From an uncultured Oscillospiraceae bacterium (GTDB lineage Bacteria; Bacillota; Clostridia; Oscillospirales; Acutalibacteraceae), in assembly GCA_902478455.1 (NCBI GenBank), contig CABSLJ010000105.1, positions 1-8,644 of the forward strand: DNA of 8,644 bases, written 5' to 3'. Shown here in pieces: positions 1-6,627 of this stretch (position 1 is its first letter; each line of letters begins with the position of its first letter). Below the pieces are notes generated by a model, which made no database searches, had not been told where the DNA came from, and saw nothing but the letters and a program-made list of their open reading frames with translations. The translations under genes were made by a program, and so were the position numbers.

Positions 1-692
1 TCATCAACCTGACACAGACGACCTCCGGCAGCTATCTGCTGATGTCCAGCCTGGACATCAGCCGGAGGAACCTCGCGCTGCGGGGCAGAGAGGTCTTTGC
101 CAGAGTGATCCAAATGGCCGATTACGCCCGCGAGGAGATCAACGCCGTCGGCGGCTACTACGCCTTCGGCAAGGAACTGGTCAACGGCAACTCCATTTTC
201 GATTTTGATCCGACCAAACTGAGCGTGCACACGCGGGACATCGGCCTCGCGGGGATCGAGGTGTACGACATCCTGCGCGACGAATACGACATTCAGATCG
301 AGTTTGGAGACATCGGGAACATCCTCGCGTACCTGTCTATCGGCGACCGGATGCAGGAGCTGGAGCGGCTGGTCAGCGCCCTCGCTGAAATCCGGCGCAG
401 GTACCAGACTGACAGCAGCGGCCTGCTCAGCCAGGAGTACATCGATCCTGAGGTGGTCACCAGCCCGCAGGAGGCCTTCTACGCGCAGAAAAAGAGCCTT
501 CCGCTGCGCGAAAGCGTCGGCTATGTCTGCAGCGAATTTGTGATGTGCTATCCGCCGGGCATTCCGATTCTGGCCCCGGGCGAACGCATCACACGGGAAA
601 TACTCGATTATATTGAATACGCCAGGGTCAAGGGCTGCTCGATGACCGGCCCCGAGGACCCGGACATCCAGAACATCAATGTTTTGCAGTGA
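1..692 (+). CDS. speA: Arginine (Orn/Lys/Arg) decarboxylase, C-terminal half, 5' end outside window
   Basis: A PLP-dependent fold-I basic amino acid decarboxylase, most likely arginine to agmatine, the entry step of the polyamine pathway. The reading frame is open from base 3, so the ATG at 42 is internal: the residues before it (QTTSGSYLLMSSLDISRR) match the family's conserved QSTSPSYLLMASLD-type segment. About 229 residues are visible, roughly half of the usual 480-490, so the SxHK lysine that binds PLP lies upstream of the window. Also visible are the family stretch DPTKLSVHTRDIGLAG (about residues 57-72 counted from base 42), the ILAYLSIGD segment, and the C-terminal PPGIPILAPGERIT motif, which is highly characteristic. 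Its stop (690-692) overlaps the GAGGAG ribosome binding site of speE. Arginine specificity is inferred from the ureohydrolase gene downstream; lysine or ornithine activity cannot be excluded from this half. Confidence 0.93.
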   Translation, partial: INLTQTTSGSYLLMSSLDISRRNLALRGREVFARVIQMADYAREEINAVGGYYAFGKELVNGNSIFDFDPTKLSVHTRDIGLAGIEVYDILRDEYDIQIEFGDIGNILAYLSIGDRMQELERLVSALAEIRRRYQTDSSGLLSQEYIDPEVVTSPQEAFYAQKKSLPLRESVGYVCSEFVMCYPPGIPILAPGERITREILDYIEYARVKGCSMTGPEDPDIQNINVLQ

Positions 693-703
693 GGAGATAG
701 GCC

Positions 704-1555
704 ATGGAGCTGTGGTTCAGTGAATTTCACGCGCCCGACGTGAAGCACAGCATTCGCGTCAACCGGCATTTATATTCGCAGAAGAGCGATTATCAGCAGA
801 TCGATATTTTTGAGACGCCCGAGTTCGGCCGTGTCCTGGCGCTCGACGGCAACGTCATGCTGACCGAACGGGACGAATTCATCTACGACGAGATGATCAC
901 CCATGTCCCGATGGCGGTGCATCAGAATATCCAGGACGTGCTGGTGATCGGCGCGGGCGACGGCGGCGTGGTGCGGGAGCTCGCGCGGTATGAAAGGGTC
1001 CGGCGGATCGACCTGGTGGAGATGGATCCGCAGGTGGTGGACGCCTGCCGCACCTACCTTCCCGAAAACGCCTGCCGCCTGGACGACAGCCGCGTTCACA
1101 TCTATTTTGACAACGCGCTCCGGTTCATCAGACGCTGCAAGGAGCAGTACGACCTGATCATCGTCGACTCCACCGATCCCTTCGGCCCCTCCGAAGGGTA
1201 TTTCACCCGCGAGTTTTACGGCATCTGTTACACCGCCCTGCGGGAGGACGGCATCATGGTCAATCAGCAGGGCAGCCCCTTCTACCGGCATGACGCCCTG
1301 GAAATGCAGCGAAGCCACAAACGCATCGCCAGCACCTTTCCCGTCAGCCGCGTCTATCAGGCGCACATCCCAACCTACGCCGCCGGATACTGGCTTTTCG
1401 GCTTCGCCAGCAAAAAGTACCATCCCATCGACGATCTGGACGCGAAGGCCTGGCTCAAACTGAATCTGGGCACCAAATATTACACGACCAAGCTGCACAT
1501 TGGGGCGTTTTATTTGCCGGCTTTTCTGGAAAGAATGCTTGAGGAGGTCGAATAA
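704..1555 (+). CDS. speE: Spermidine synthase (aminopropyltransferase)
   Basis: A cytosolic enzyme that transfers an aminopropyl group from decarboxylated SAM to putrescine or a related amine, giving spermidine and methylthioadenosine. It is 283 residues, normal for the family. An N-terminal beta domain (about 1-70) precedes a Rossmann methyltransferase-like domain with GAGDGG at 83-88, VEMDP at 105-109 (E106 expected to bind ribose) and DSTDP at 155-159 (D155 the likely catalytic Asp). Tyr61 (in IYDEM) and Tyr225 (in PTYAAG) sit at the conserved active-site tyrosine positions. Small departures from common forms are GAGDGG instead of GGGDGG, YDEM instead of YHEM and QQG at 188-190 where many homologues have QSE. 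The ATG follows GAGGAG at 691-696 with a 7-base gap. The dcSAM supplier speD is not in the window; it may lie upstream of speA. The amine acceptor cannot be fixed from sequence alone. Confidence 0.93.
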   Translation: MELWFSEFHAPDVKHSIRVNRHLYSQKSDYQQIDIFETPEFGRVLALDGNVMLTERDEFIYDEMITHVPMAVHQNIQDVLVIGAGDGGVVRELARYERVRRIDLVEMDPQVVDACRTYLPENACRLDDSRVHIYFDNALRFIRRCKEQYDLIIVDSTDPFGPSEGYFTREFYGICYTALREDGIMVNQQGSPFYRHDALEMQRSHKRIASTFPVSRVYQAHIPTYAAGYWLFGFASKKYHPIDDLDAKAWLKLNLGTKYYTTKLHIGAFYLPAFLERMLEEVE

Positions 1556-1557
1556 AC

Positions 1558-2421
1558 ATGCTCGAACGGAATGTGGAGACCTTTATCGGCTGCGACTGCG
1601 CGTATGACGACGCGGAAATCGTGCTGTACGGCGCTCCCTTTGACTCCACCACCAGCTTCCGGCCCGGCGCGCGCTTCGGCTCCTCCGCCATGCGGCACGA
1701 AAGCTTTGGCCTGGAGACCTACAGCCCCTATCAGGACCGGGACCTGTGCGACGCCGCCGTCTTTGACAGCGGAGACCTGGAGCTGTGCTTCGGGAAGGCC
1801 GAGCAGGCGCTGCAGGACATCGAGGCTAGGGCGTCGGCCATCCTGGCGGACGGCAAGTTCCCCCTGCTGCTCGGCGGGGAGCACCTGGTCACCCTCGGCG
1901 CCGTGCGGGCCGCCGCAAAGAAATACCCCGACCTGCACGTCATCCAGTTTGACGCCCACGCCGATCTGCGGGAGGATTACCTCGGGGCGCAGCTGAGCCA
2001 CGCCTGCGTCATGCGGCGCTGCTATGAGCTGCTCGGCCGCGGACGCATTCATCAGTTCTGCATCCGCAGCGGGGACTGGGCGGAATGGGAGTTCGCCAAA
2101 GGGCACACCGACCTGCACCGGTTCGATTTTTCCGGGCTTGCCGAGGTGACAAAGGAACTCAAAAAGGCGCAGACGCCCGTCTATTTCACCATAGACCTGG
2201 ATTGCCTCGACCCGTCGGTATTGCCCGGAACGGGCACACCCGAGGCGGGCGGCGTCGGGTTTATACAGCTTTTGGAGGCGATCTTCCAGGTCTGCGAGAC
2301 CAGGGTCGTCGGCGCGGATCTCAATGAGCTGGCGCCGATGCTCGACGCCAGCGGCGTTTCCACGGCGACGGCCTGCAAGACTCTCCGCGAGCTGCTGCTG
2401 GCGCTGCATCAAAAATGGTAA
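1558..2421 (+). CDS. speB: Agmatinase-family ureohydrolase
   Basis: A dimanganese hydrolase of the arginase/agmatinase family that removes urea from a guanidino compound, most simply agmatine to putrescine. It is 287 residues, the usual length. The metal ligands are visible: His109 in GGEH, Asp132-His134-Asp136 in DAHAD, and Asp213 and Asp215 in the DLDCLDP block at 213-219, followed by the family motif GTGTPE. SHAC at 147-150 and GADLNELAP at 252-260 also fit agmatinase-like proteins. The ATG lies two bases after the speE stop, and its ribosome binding site (GAGGAGG, 1541-1547) is inside speE, suggesting coupled translation. Because CASDH/NspC relatives and SpeE relatives can in some bacteria act on agmatine itself, this enzyme could instead or also cleave N1-aminopropylagmatine to spermidine. 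The family call is firm; the substrate is inference. Confidence 0.93.
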   Translation: MLERNVETFIGCDCAYDDAEIVLYGAPFDSTTSFRPGARFGSSAMRHESFGLETYSPYQDRDLCDAAVFDSGDLELCFGKAEQALQDIEARASAILADGKFPLLLGGEHLVTLGAVRAAAKKYPDLHVIQFDAHADLREDYLGAQLSHACVMRRCYELLGRGRIHQFCIRSGDWAEWEFAKGHTDLHRFDFSGLAEVTKELKKAQTPVYFTIDLDCLDPSVLPGTGTPEAGGVGFIQLLEAIFQVCETRVVGADLNELAPMLDASGVSTATACKTLRELLLALHQKW

Positions 2422-2452
2422 ATTGAATCAGCTGTATAAAGGAGACAGGAAT

Positions 2453-3712
2453 ATGAGCAAGGTTTTAGTCATTGGCTGCGGCGGAGTGGCCTCCGTCGCC
2501 ATCCGGAAATGCTGCCAGGTCAGCGAGGTCTTTGCTGAGCTGTGCATCGCCAGCAGGACAAAATCCAAATGCGATGCGCTCGCCGCCGAGCTGCAGGGCA
2601 AAACGGCGACCAAAATCACGACCGCGCAGGTGGATGCGGACGACGTGCAGCAGGTCATCCGCCTGATTCAGGCTTACAAGCCCGATCTGGTGATGAACAT
2701 CGCCCTGCCCTATCAGGACCTGACCATCATGGACGCCTGCCTCGCCTGCGGCGTTGACTATATGGACACCGCCAACTATGAGCCCGAGGATACCGACGAC
2801 CCCGAATGGCGGGCGGTCTACGAAAAGCGGTGCAGGGAGCAGGGATTCACTGCCTATTTTGATTACAGTTGGCAGTGGGCCTACCGCAAAAAGTTTGAGG
2901 AGGCGGGCCTTACCGCCCTGCTCGGCTGCGGCTTTGATCCCGGCGTGACCCAGGCCTACTGCGCCTATGCCAAAAAGCATGAATTTGACGTCATCGACAC
3001 CATTGACATCCTCGACTGCAACGGCGGCGACCACGGCTATCCCTTCGCCACCAATTTCAATCCCGAGGTCAATCTCCGCGAGGTTTCCGCCCCCGGCAGC
3101 TATTGGGAAAACGGACGCTGGGTGGAAATCCCCGCGATGAGCGTCAAGCGGGAATACGACTTTGACTGCGTGGGCGAGAAGGATATGTATCTTCTCCACC
3201 ACGAGGAGATCGAGTCCCTGGCGCTCAACCTCCCGGAGGTCAAGCGGATCCGCTTCTTCATGACCTTCGGGCAGAGCTACCTGACGCACATGAAGTGCCT
3301 GGAGAATGTCGGCATGCTTTCCACCACGCCGGTCCTCTTTGAGGGCAGGGAGATTGTCCCGATCAAGTTTTTAAAGGCGCTCCTGCCCGACCCGGCGAGC
3401 CTGGGCCCCCGTACCCACGGCAAGACCAACATCGGCTGTATCTTTACAGGGAAGAAGGACGGCAGGGAGAAGACCTATTACATCTACAACGTGTGCGACC
3501 ATCAGGAATGCTACCGCGAGGTGGCAAGCCAGGCGATCAGCTATACGACGGGCGTCCCGGCGATGTGCGGCGCGCTGATGCTGCTGACGGGCAAATGGAG
3601 CAAGGCGGGCGTGTATACCGTGGAGGAGTTTGATCCCGATCCCTTCCTCGACGCGCTCGATCAATACGGCCTGCCCCGCAGGGAGAACCGCAATCCGGTG
3701 TTGGTGGACTGA
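2453..3712 (+). CDS. Carboxynorspermidine/carboxyspermidine dehydrogenase (CASDH)
   Basis: An NAD(P)H-dependent reductive condensing enzyme of the saccharopine dehydrogenase/Lys1-like superfamily. It joins L-aspartate semialdehyde to a diamine (putrescine gives carboxyspermidine), the first step of the SAM-independent route to spermidine. It has 419 residues, close to the roughly 400 of known CASDH proteins. The N-terminal Rossmann motif is GCGGVAS at 8-14. Other family-like segments are YMDTANYE (103-110), GCGFDPGVTQAY (158-169) and NGGDHGYPFATNFNPE (190-205). I chose the ATG at 2453 because AAAGGAGA (2438-2445) precedes it and the Rossmann strand begins at residue 3; the frame is open further upstream inside speB, but that is speB overlap. 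The next gene starts on the last base of this stop codon. A true lysine-pathway saccharopine enzyme is unlikely given nspC next door. Confidence 0.9.
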   Translation: MSKVLVIGCGGVASVAIRKCCQVSEVFAELCIASRTKSKCDALAAELQGKTATKITTAQVDADDVQQVIRLIQAYKPDLVMNIALPYQDLTIMDACLACGVDYMDTANYEPEDTDDPEWRAVYEKRCREQGFTAYFDYSWQWAYRKKFEEAGLTALLGCGFDPGVTQAYCAYAKKHEFDVIDTIDILDCNGGDHGYPFATNFNPEVNLREVSAPGSYWENGRWVEIPAMSVKREYDFDCVGEKDMYLLHHEEIESLALNLPEVKRIRFFMTFGQSYLTHMKCLENVGMLSTTPVLFEGREIVPIKFLKALLPDPASLGPRTHGKTNIGCIFTGKKDGREKTYYIYNVCDHQECYREVASQAISYTTGVPAMCGALMLLTGKWSKAGVYTVEEFDPDPFLDALDQYGLPRRENRNPVLVD

Positions 3713-4929
3713 TGGGAGGAACGGCTGATTTCCGCCCGGCCTTCGCTTTGCTTGCGGGCAAGGCGCCGGAGGAGTTCTTCTCCGGGCTGCCCACGCCCTG
3801 CTATGTGATCGATGAAGGCCGGCTGCGGAAAAACGGTGAGATACTCGCCTCGGTTTCCAAAAATACGGGCTGTAAAATCCTTTTAGCGCAAAAGGCCTTC
3901 TCCAATTATGATTTTTACCCGTCGCTGGCCGAGTGCCTGTCCGGCACCGAGGCGAGCGGTCTCTATGAGGCGCGGCTCGGCGCGGAGAAAATGCCGGGTA
4001 GGGAAGTCCACGTCTTTTGCGCCGCCTACCGCGAGGATGAATTCGACGAGCTGCTGCGCTATGCGGATCACATCGTGTTCAATTCTCCCCGCCAGCTGAA
4101 AAAGTTCGGCCCCAGGGCGAAGGAGGCCGGCAAAAGCCTCGGCCTGCGCATCAACCCCGAGCGCTCCACACAGGAGGGACACGCCATCTACGACCCCTGC
4201 GCCCCCGGCAGCCGCTTGGGCGCGACGCGCAGGAGCTGGGACGAGGAGATGACCGGCGAATGGATCGGCCTGCTCGACGGTTTGCATTTTCACACCCTGT
4301 GCGAGCAGGACGCCGATGCGCTGGAGGTCACCCTGCGGGCGGTGGAGGAACGCTTTGGAGACGTTCTGCCGCGCATGAAGTGGCTCAATATGGGCGGCGG
4401 GCACCACATCACCCGGCCGGGCTATCAAAGAGACAGATTGGAGCGGTGTATTTCAGAGGTTCAGAAGCGCTGGAAGCTGGAGGTCTATCTCGAGCCGGGG
4501 GAGGCTTGCGCGCTCAACGCCGGTTTTTTGGTCAGCCGAGTGCTGGACGTCGTTTCCAACGGGGCTGTCCGGACGGCGATTCTGGACGTGAGCGCGGCCT
4601 GCCACATGCCGGACGTGATCGAAATGCCCTACACGCCGCCGCTGTATCAGGCGGAGGCGGGCGCTTCGCAGGAGTATTCGTACCGCTTGGCGGGGCCGAC
4701 CTGCCTTGCGGGGGACGTCATCGGCGATTACACCTTCGCGCGGGAGTTGCAGGAAGGGGACCTTCTGGTGTTCGGCGATATGGCGATCTATACCACCTGC
4801 AAGAACAATACCTTCAACGGCATGCCTCTGCCGAATATCTGGAAGCGTACCGCCGCCGGCGCGCTGGAACGGCTGACCGATTTCGGTTACGACGATTTCA
4901 AGGAAAGGTTGGGCCGCCCGGAGAACTGA
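3712..4929 (+). CDS. nspC: Carboxynorspermidine/carboxyspermidine decarboxylase
   Basis: A PLP enzyme of the alanine racemase-fold (fold III) decarboxylase family that turns carboxyspermidine into spermidine (or carboxynorspermidine into norspermidine), completing the route begun by CASDH. It has 405 residues. The family opening LPTPCYVIDEG is at 26-36, and the PLP lysine is Lys61 in LAQKAFS. LHFHTLCEQ lies at 191-199, the phosphate-binding glycine stretch NMGGGHH at 226-232 and EPGEA at 261-265. The C-terminal active-site block CHMPDVIEMPY (297-307) and GPTCLAGD (328-335, Cys331) complete the dimeric active site. The ATG overlaps the CASDH stop as TGATG and has only a weak GGTGG upstream, so translation probably depends on coupling. 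About 25 residues precede the conserved core, slightly long, so a later non-ATG start is possible. It is the last gene of the operon. Confidence 0.92.
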   Translation: MGGTADFRPAFALLAGKAPEEFFSGLPTPCYVIDEGRLRKNGEILASVSKNTGCKILLAQKAFSNYDFYPSLAECLSGTEASGLYEARLGAEKMPGREVHVFCAAYREDEFDELLRYADHIVFNSPRQLKKFGPRAKEAGKSLGLRINPERSTQEGHAIYDPCAPGSRLGATRRSWDEEMTGEWIGLLDGLHFHTLCEQDADALEVTLRAVEERFGDVLPRMKWLNMGGGHHITRPGYQRDRLERCISEVQKRWKLEVYLEPGEACALNAGFLVSRVLDVVSNGAVRTAILDVSAACHMPDVIEMPYTPPLYQAEAGASQEYSYRLAGPTCLAGDVIGDYTFARELQEGDLLVFGDMAIYTTCKNNTFNGMPLPNIWKRTAAGALERLTDFGYDDFKERLGRPEN

Positions 4930-4932
4930 TGG

Positions 4933-5047
4933 GGCAGAAACACATTTTTGTCTGCCGAGCGAGCGGGACGATGTTCCGAATGCCCGGGGCGATGTTGGCT
5001 CGATAAACGGCTTATCTTCAAGATAGGTCGGATGTTTTTTTACAAAT
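4933..5047 (+). other. Gap after nspC with two weak hairpins
   Basis: The stretch between nspC and the strong terminator holds no convincing gene. Two small inverted repeats are visible: GGCAGA/TCTGCC at 4933-4938 and 4951-4956, and TATCTT/AAGATA at 5013-5018 and 5020-5025. The second has a one-base centre and is followed shortly by a run of seven T residues at 5034-5040. Either could help end operon transcription, but both stems are short and I regard them as weak. Confidence 0.3.
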
Positions 5048-5080
5048 AGGAATTCCAGACAGACAAAAAACAAATGGTAT

Positions 5081-5135
5081 CATCAAAAGACACGCCCGCA
5101 GCGCATTTGAACTGCTGCGGGCGTGTCTTTTGATG
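5081..5135. terminator. Strong hairpin, probable bidirectional terminator
   Basis: A perfect 22-bp inverted repeat: left arm 5081-5102, right arm 5114-5135, loop of 11 bases. The inner part of the stem is GC-rich (GCCCGCAGC) and the outer part reads CTTTTGATG in the direction of travel on either strand, so both strands give a GC stem ending in a T run. It lies between the rightward polyamine operon and the leftward acetyltransferase unit, where a shared terminator is expected. The T run sits inside the stem and is only four T long, so termination strength is an inference. Confidence 0.75.
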
Positions 5136-5308
5136 GCCTGTATACTGTTAGGCGTGCTACGGCTCCTCGTCTGTCACTTCCTGGAACGCAAAATACGCAA
5201 AGCGTTCGGTGCATTTGGGACCGGTCTGATGCATATTCAATGGCAGGTCTCCCCGCGTATTTTCTGATTGCCTGTGGGCCGGACGTGTGATTTTCTGTAG
5301 ATTTCCCC
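5136..5308 (-). other. Unassigned stretch with a short open frame, possible gene remnant
   Basis: Between the terminator and the acetyltransferase stop, the - strand has one frame open without an early start, ending in TAG at 5157-5159. Its last part begins at an ATG at 5232-5234 and would give 25 residues, MHQTGPKCTERF followed by AYFAFQEV and an acidic end. I do not recognise it. No ribosome binding site stands out. It may be the tail of a decayed gene or simply untranslated 3' sequence of the acetyltransferase transcript. Confidence 0.2.
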
Positions 5309-5899
5309 TTATGGTTCCGTTTCACCGAGCATCCTTTTTACCCTACAGGGATTTCCGCAGGCGACGGTGTTTGCGGGAATGGACCTTGTCACGACGCTCC
5401 CCGCGCCGATAACCGCGTTGTCTCCGATGACCACGCCGGGCAGGATCACCGTTCCGCCGCCGATCCAGACGCGATTGCCGATAGTGACGGGGCTTGTTCG
5501 CGTGCGCGCCGCTTTTTTGCCATTTTCGTCAAGATACATGCGCTCGCTCGCAGCCAGCGGGTGCACCGCAGTGTAAATTTTAACGTCGGGGCCGATCAGC
5601 GTATCCTCGCCGATGGTAATTCTGCCCGTATCCAGGAGGGTACAATTCATATTGATCAGACTGTTGCTTCCCAGGGAAATATGACAGCCGTAATCCACGA
5701 ATACCGGCTGGTTCACTCTGACGTTTTCACCGCAGAAGCCAAACAGCTTACGGATTGTCTGGTTGCGCAAATCGATATTTTCGGCGGGCAGGCTGTTGTA
5801 AACCCGCATGAGGTTCTTGGCGCTGCTGCTGAGGGCGCGCAGTTCCGGGTCTCTGGTATCGTAGAACGCGCCGCCGAGCATCTTTTCCCTTTCCGTCAT
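5309..5899 (-). CDS. Sugar O-acetyltransferase, maltose/galactoside type (left-handed beta-helix)
   Basis: An acetyl-CoA-dependent O-acetyltransferase of the Maa/LacA/NodL group, which acetylates hydroxyls of sugars or sugar-like compounds in the cytosol. It has 196 residues, close to the usual 185-205. The N-terminal alpha-helical Mac segment (EREKMLGGAFYDTRDPEL, 3-20) is followed by hexapeptide repeats forming the left-handed beta-helix (about 56-185). The catalytic His is His113 in the conserved AVHPL, and VWIGGGTVILPGVVIGD at 144-160 is a family hallmark. I chose the ATG at 5899: the frame opens further up with TTG at 5920 inside the flavodoxin gene, but the Mac domain starts at the ATG. 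A GAGGAG lies 13 bases upstream within the flavodoxin end, rather far. The two genes are four bases apart and probably co-transcribed. The true acceptor is unknown. Confidence 0.9.
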   Translation of the reverse strand: MTEREKMLGGAFYDTRDPELRALSSSAKNLMRVYNSLPAENIDLRNQTIRKLFGFCGENVRVNQPVFVDYGCHISLGSNSLINMNCTLLDTGRITIGEDTLIGPDVKIYTAVHPLAASERMYLDENGKKAARTRTSPVTIGNRVWIGGGTVILPGVVIGDNAVIGAGSVVTRSIPANTVACGNPCRVKRMLGETEP

Positions 5900-5903
5900 A
5901 CGA

Positions 5904-6386
5904 TCAGCGCTTCTCCTCAAGGCTTTTGATCCAACTCTTTACATCCGCCTCGGCCGCCCTGTTGAGCATTTTGCCCGGCAGCCAGGTGACATCCGCCGGG
6001 CAGAGCGGCTTTAATACTTCGGCGGTTTTTCCAAAACCGCTGCCGCCGGAGGTGGCAAAGGGGATAACGGTCTTTCCTGAGAAATCATAACTCTCCAGAA
6101 AGGTGTTGATGATGGTGGGCGCGACGTACCACCAGATCGGAAAGCCGAGGAACACGGTGTCGTATTCGTCCATGTTGCCGAGCGTTTCCGCAATTTCGGG
6201 GCGGGAATCGGGATTGTTCATTTCGACCGAACTACGGCTTTTTTTATTGGTCCAATCGAGGTCGGCGCGGGTATAGGGGACGGACGGCCTGATTTCAAAC
6301 AGATCGGCATCCGCCGCCTTTGCCAGCTTTTGCGCGACGCCTTTTGTAATGCCGCTTGCCGAAAAATACGCTACCAGTTTTTTCAT
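5904..6386 (-). CDS. Flavodoxin family protein
   Basis: A small FMN-binding electron carrier or NAD(P)H-linked flavoprotein, cytosolic, 160 residues. The N-terminal strand and phosphate loop KKLVAYFSASGIT (2-14) bind FMN phosphate; the loop reads SASGIT rather than the classic SxTGxT. GFPIWWYVAP (81-90) and FATSGGSGFGK (110-120) are typical of the short flavodoxins found in Firmicutes next to acetyltransferases, aldo/keto reductases and LysR or MerR regulators. The ATG has GGAGG at 6394-6398 with a 7-base gap, so the start is secure. No electron partner is encoded in the window. A role in stress-linked redox chemistry is only inferred from such neighbourhoods. Confidence 0.88.
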   Translation of the reverse strand: MKKLVAYFSASGITKGVAQKLAKAADADLFEIRPSVPYTRADLDWTNKKSRSSVEMNNPDSRPEIAETLGNMDEYDTVFLGFPIWWYVAPTIINTFLESYDFSGKTVIPFATSGGSGFGKTAEVLKPLCPADVTWLPGKMLNRAAEADVKSWIKSLEEKR

Positions 6387-6466
6387 AAGATTACCTCCAT
6401 TGTAAATCAGCTTATGGGCTTGTGATGATTGGTTCAGTCATTGGTGAGCATCCTCTGAAAGTCTCG

Positions 6467-6559
6467 TTATGGCATGGGTCCGGTTTCCCTGAGCCAGACG
6501 CTGACGGCGTCGTCGGGACTGGAAACGGAAAAATGCTTTTCCGCCTCATGCATGGTCAT
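6467..6559 (-). CDS. Possible 30-residue leader ORF or regulator remnant
   Basis: A short open frame of 30 codons between the promoter at 6625-6653 and the flavodoxin gene. It begins MTMHEAEKHFSVSSPDD and ends ETGPMP. A purine-rich AGGAGAAGGG lies just upstream, with AAGGG about 8 bases from the ATG. The spacing of MTxxEAExxFxVS to a late Gly-x-x-Pro loosely recalls the first helix-turn-helix residues of MerR-family regulators, but the usual LRYYE core is not there. It may be a decayed MerR start, a leader peptide, or chance. I cannot assign a function. Confidence 0.3.
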   Translation of the reverse strand: MTMHEAEKHFSVSSPDDAVSVWLRETGPMP

Positions 6560-6594
6560 ATTCAAGTCCCTTCTCCTGTCTCGCCGCTCATAAA

Positions 6595-6627
6595 AATAAA
6601 GGTGCCCCGTCTTGGAACACCTTTATT
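6595..6627 (-). promoter_or_regulatory. Inverted repeat over the promoter start region: operator or terminator
   Basis: A perfect 10-bp inverted repeat: AATAAAGGTG at 6595-6604 and CACCTTTATT at 6618-6627, with 13 bases between, part of which (CC/GG) can extend pairing with a bulge. Read on the - strand it is followed by TTTTTAT, so it could terminate the truncated LysR gene that ends at 6661. It also overlaps the -10 box at 6625-6630 and the expected start point, which is the classic position for a repressor operator. The sequence alone does not choose between the two. Confidence 0.55.

Noticed and set aside
1510..2412. 300-codon open frame on the - strand opposite speB
   Set aside because: GC-rich codon bias in speB leaves the antisense frame open. 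Its product is low-complexity Gln/Arg/Gly/Val-rich with no domain.
2324..2452. Upstream extension of CASDH into the speB gene
   Set aside because: The extra residues (MSWRRCSTPAAFPRR) are speB read in another frame. The ATG at 2453 has a good ribosome binding site and begins the Rossmann strand.
2465..3289. 274-codon open frame on the - strand opposite CASDH
   Set aside because: Antisense shadow of a well-supported enzyme gene. No motif and no start signal.
4260..5006. 248-codon open frame overlapping the 3' part of nspC on the + strand
   Set aside because: Gly/Arg-rich shifted-frame product of nspC. nspC itself has clear active-site motifs through to its stop.
5900..5920. TTG start for the acetyltransferase inside the flavodoxin gene
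   Set aside because: The conserved Mac domain begins at the ATG at 5899. Seven extra basic residues have no counterpart in the family.
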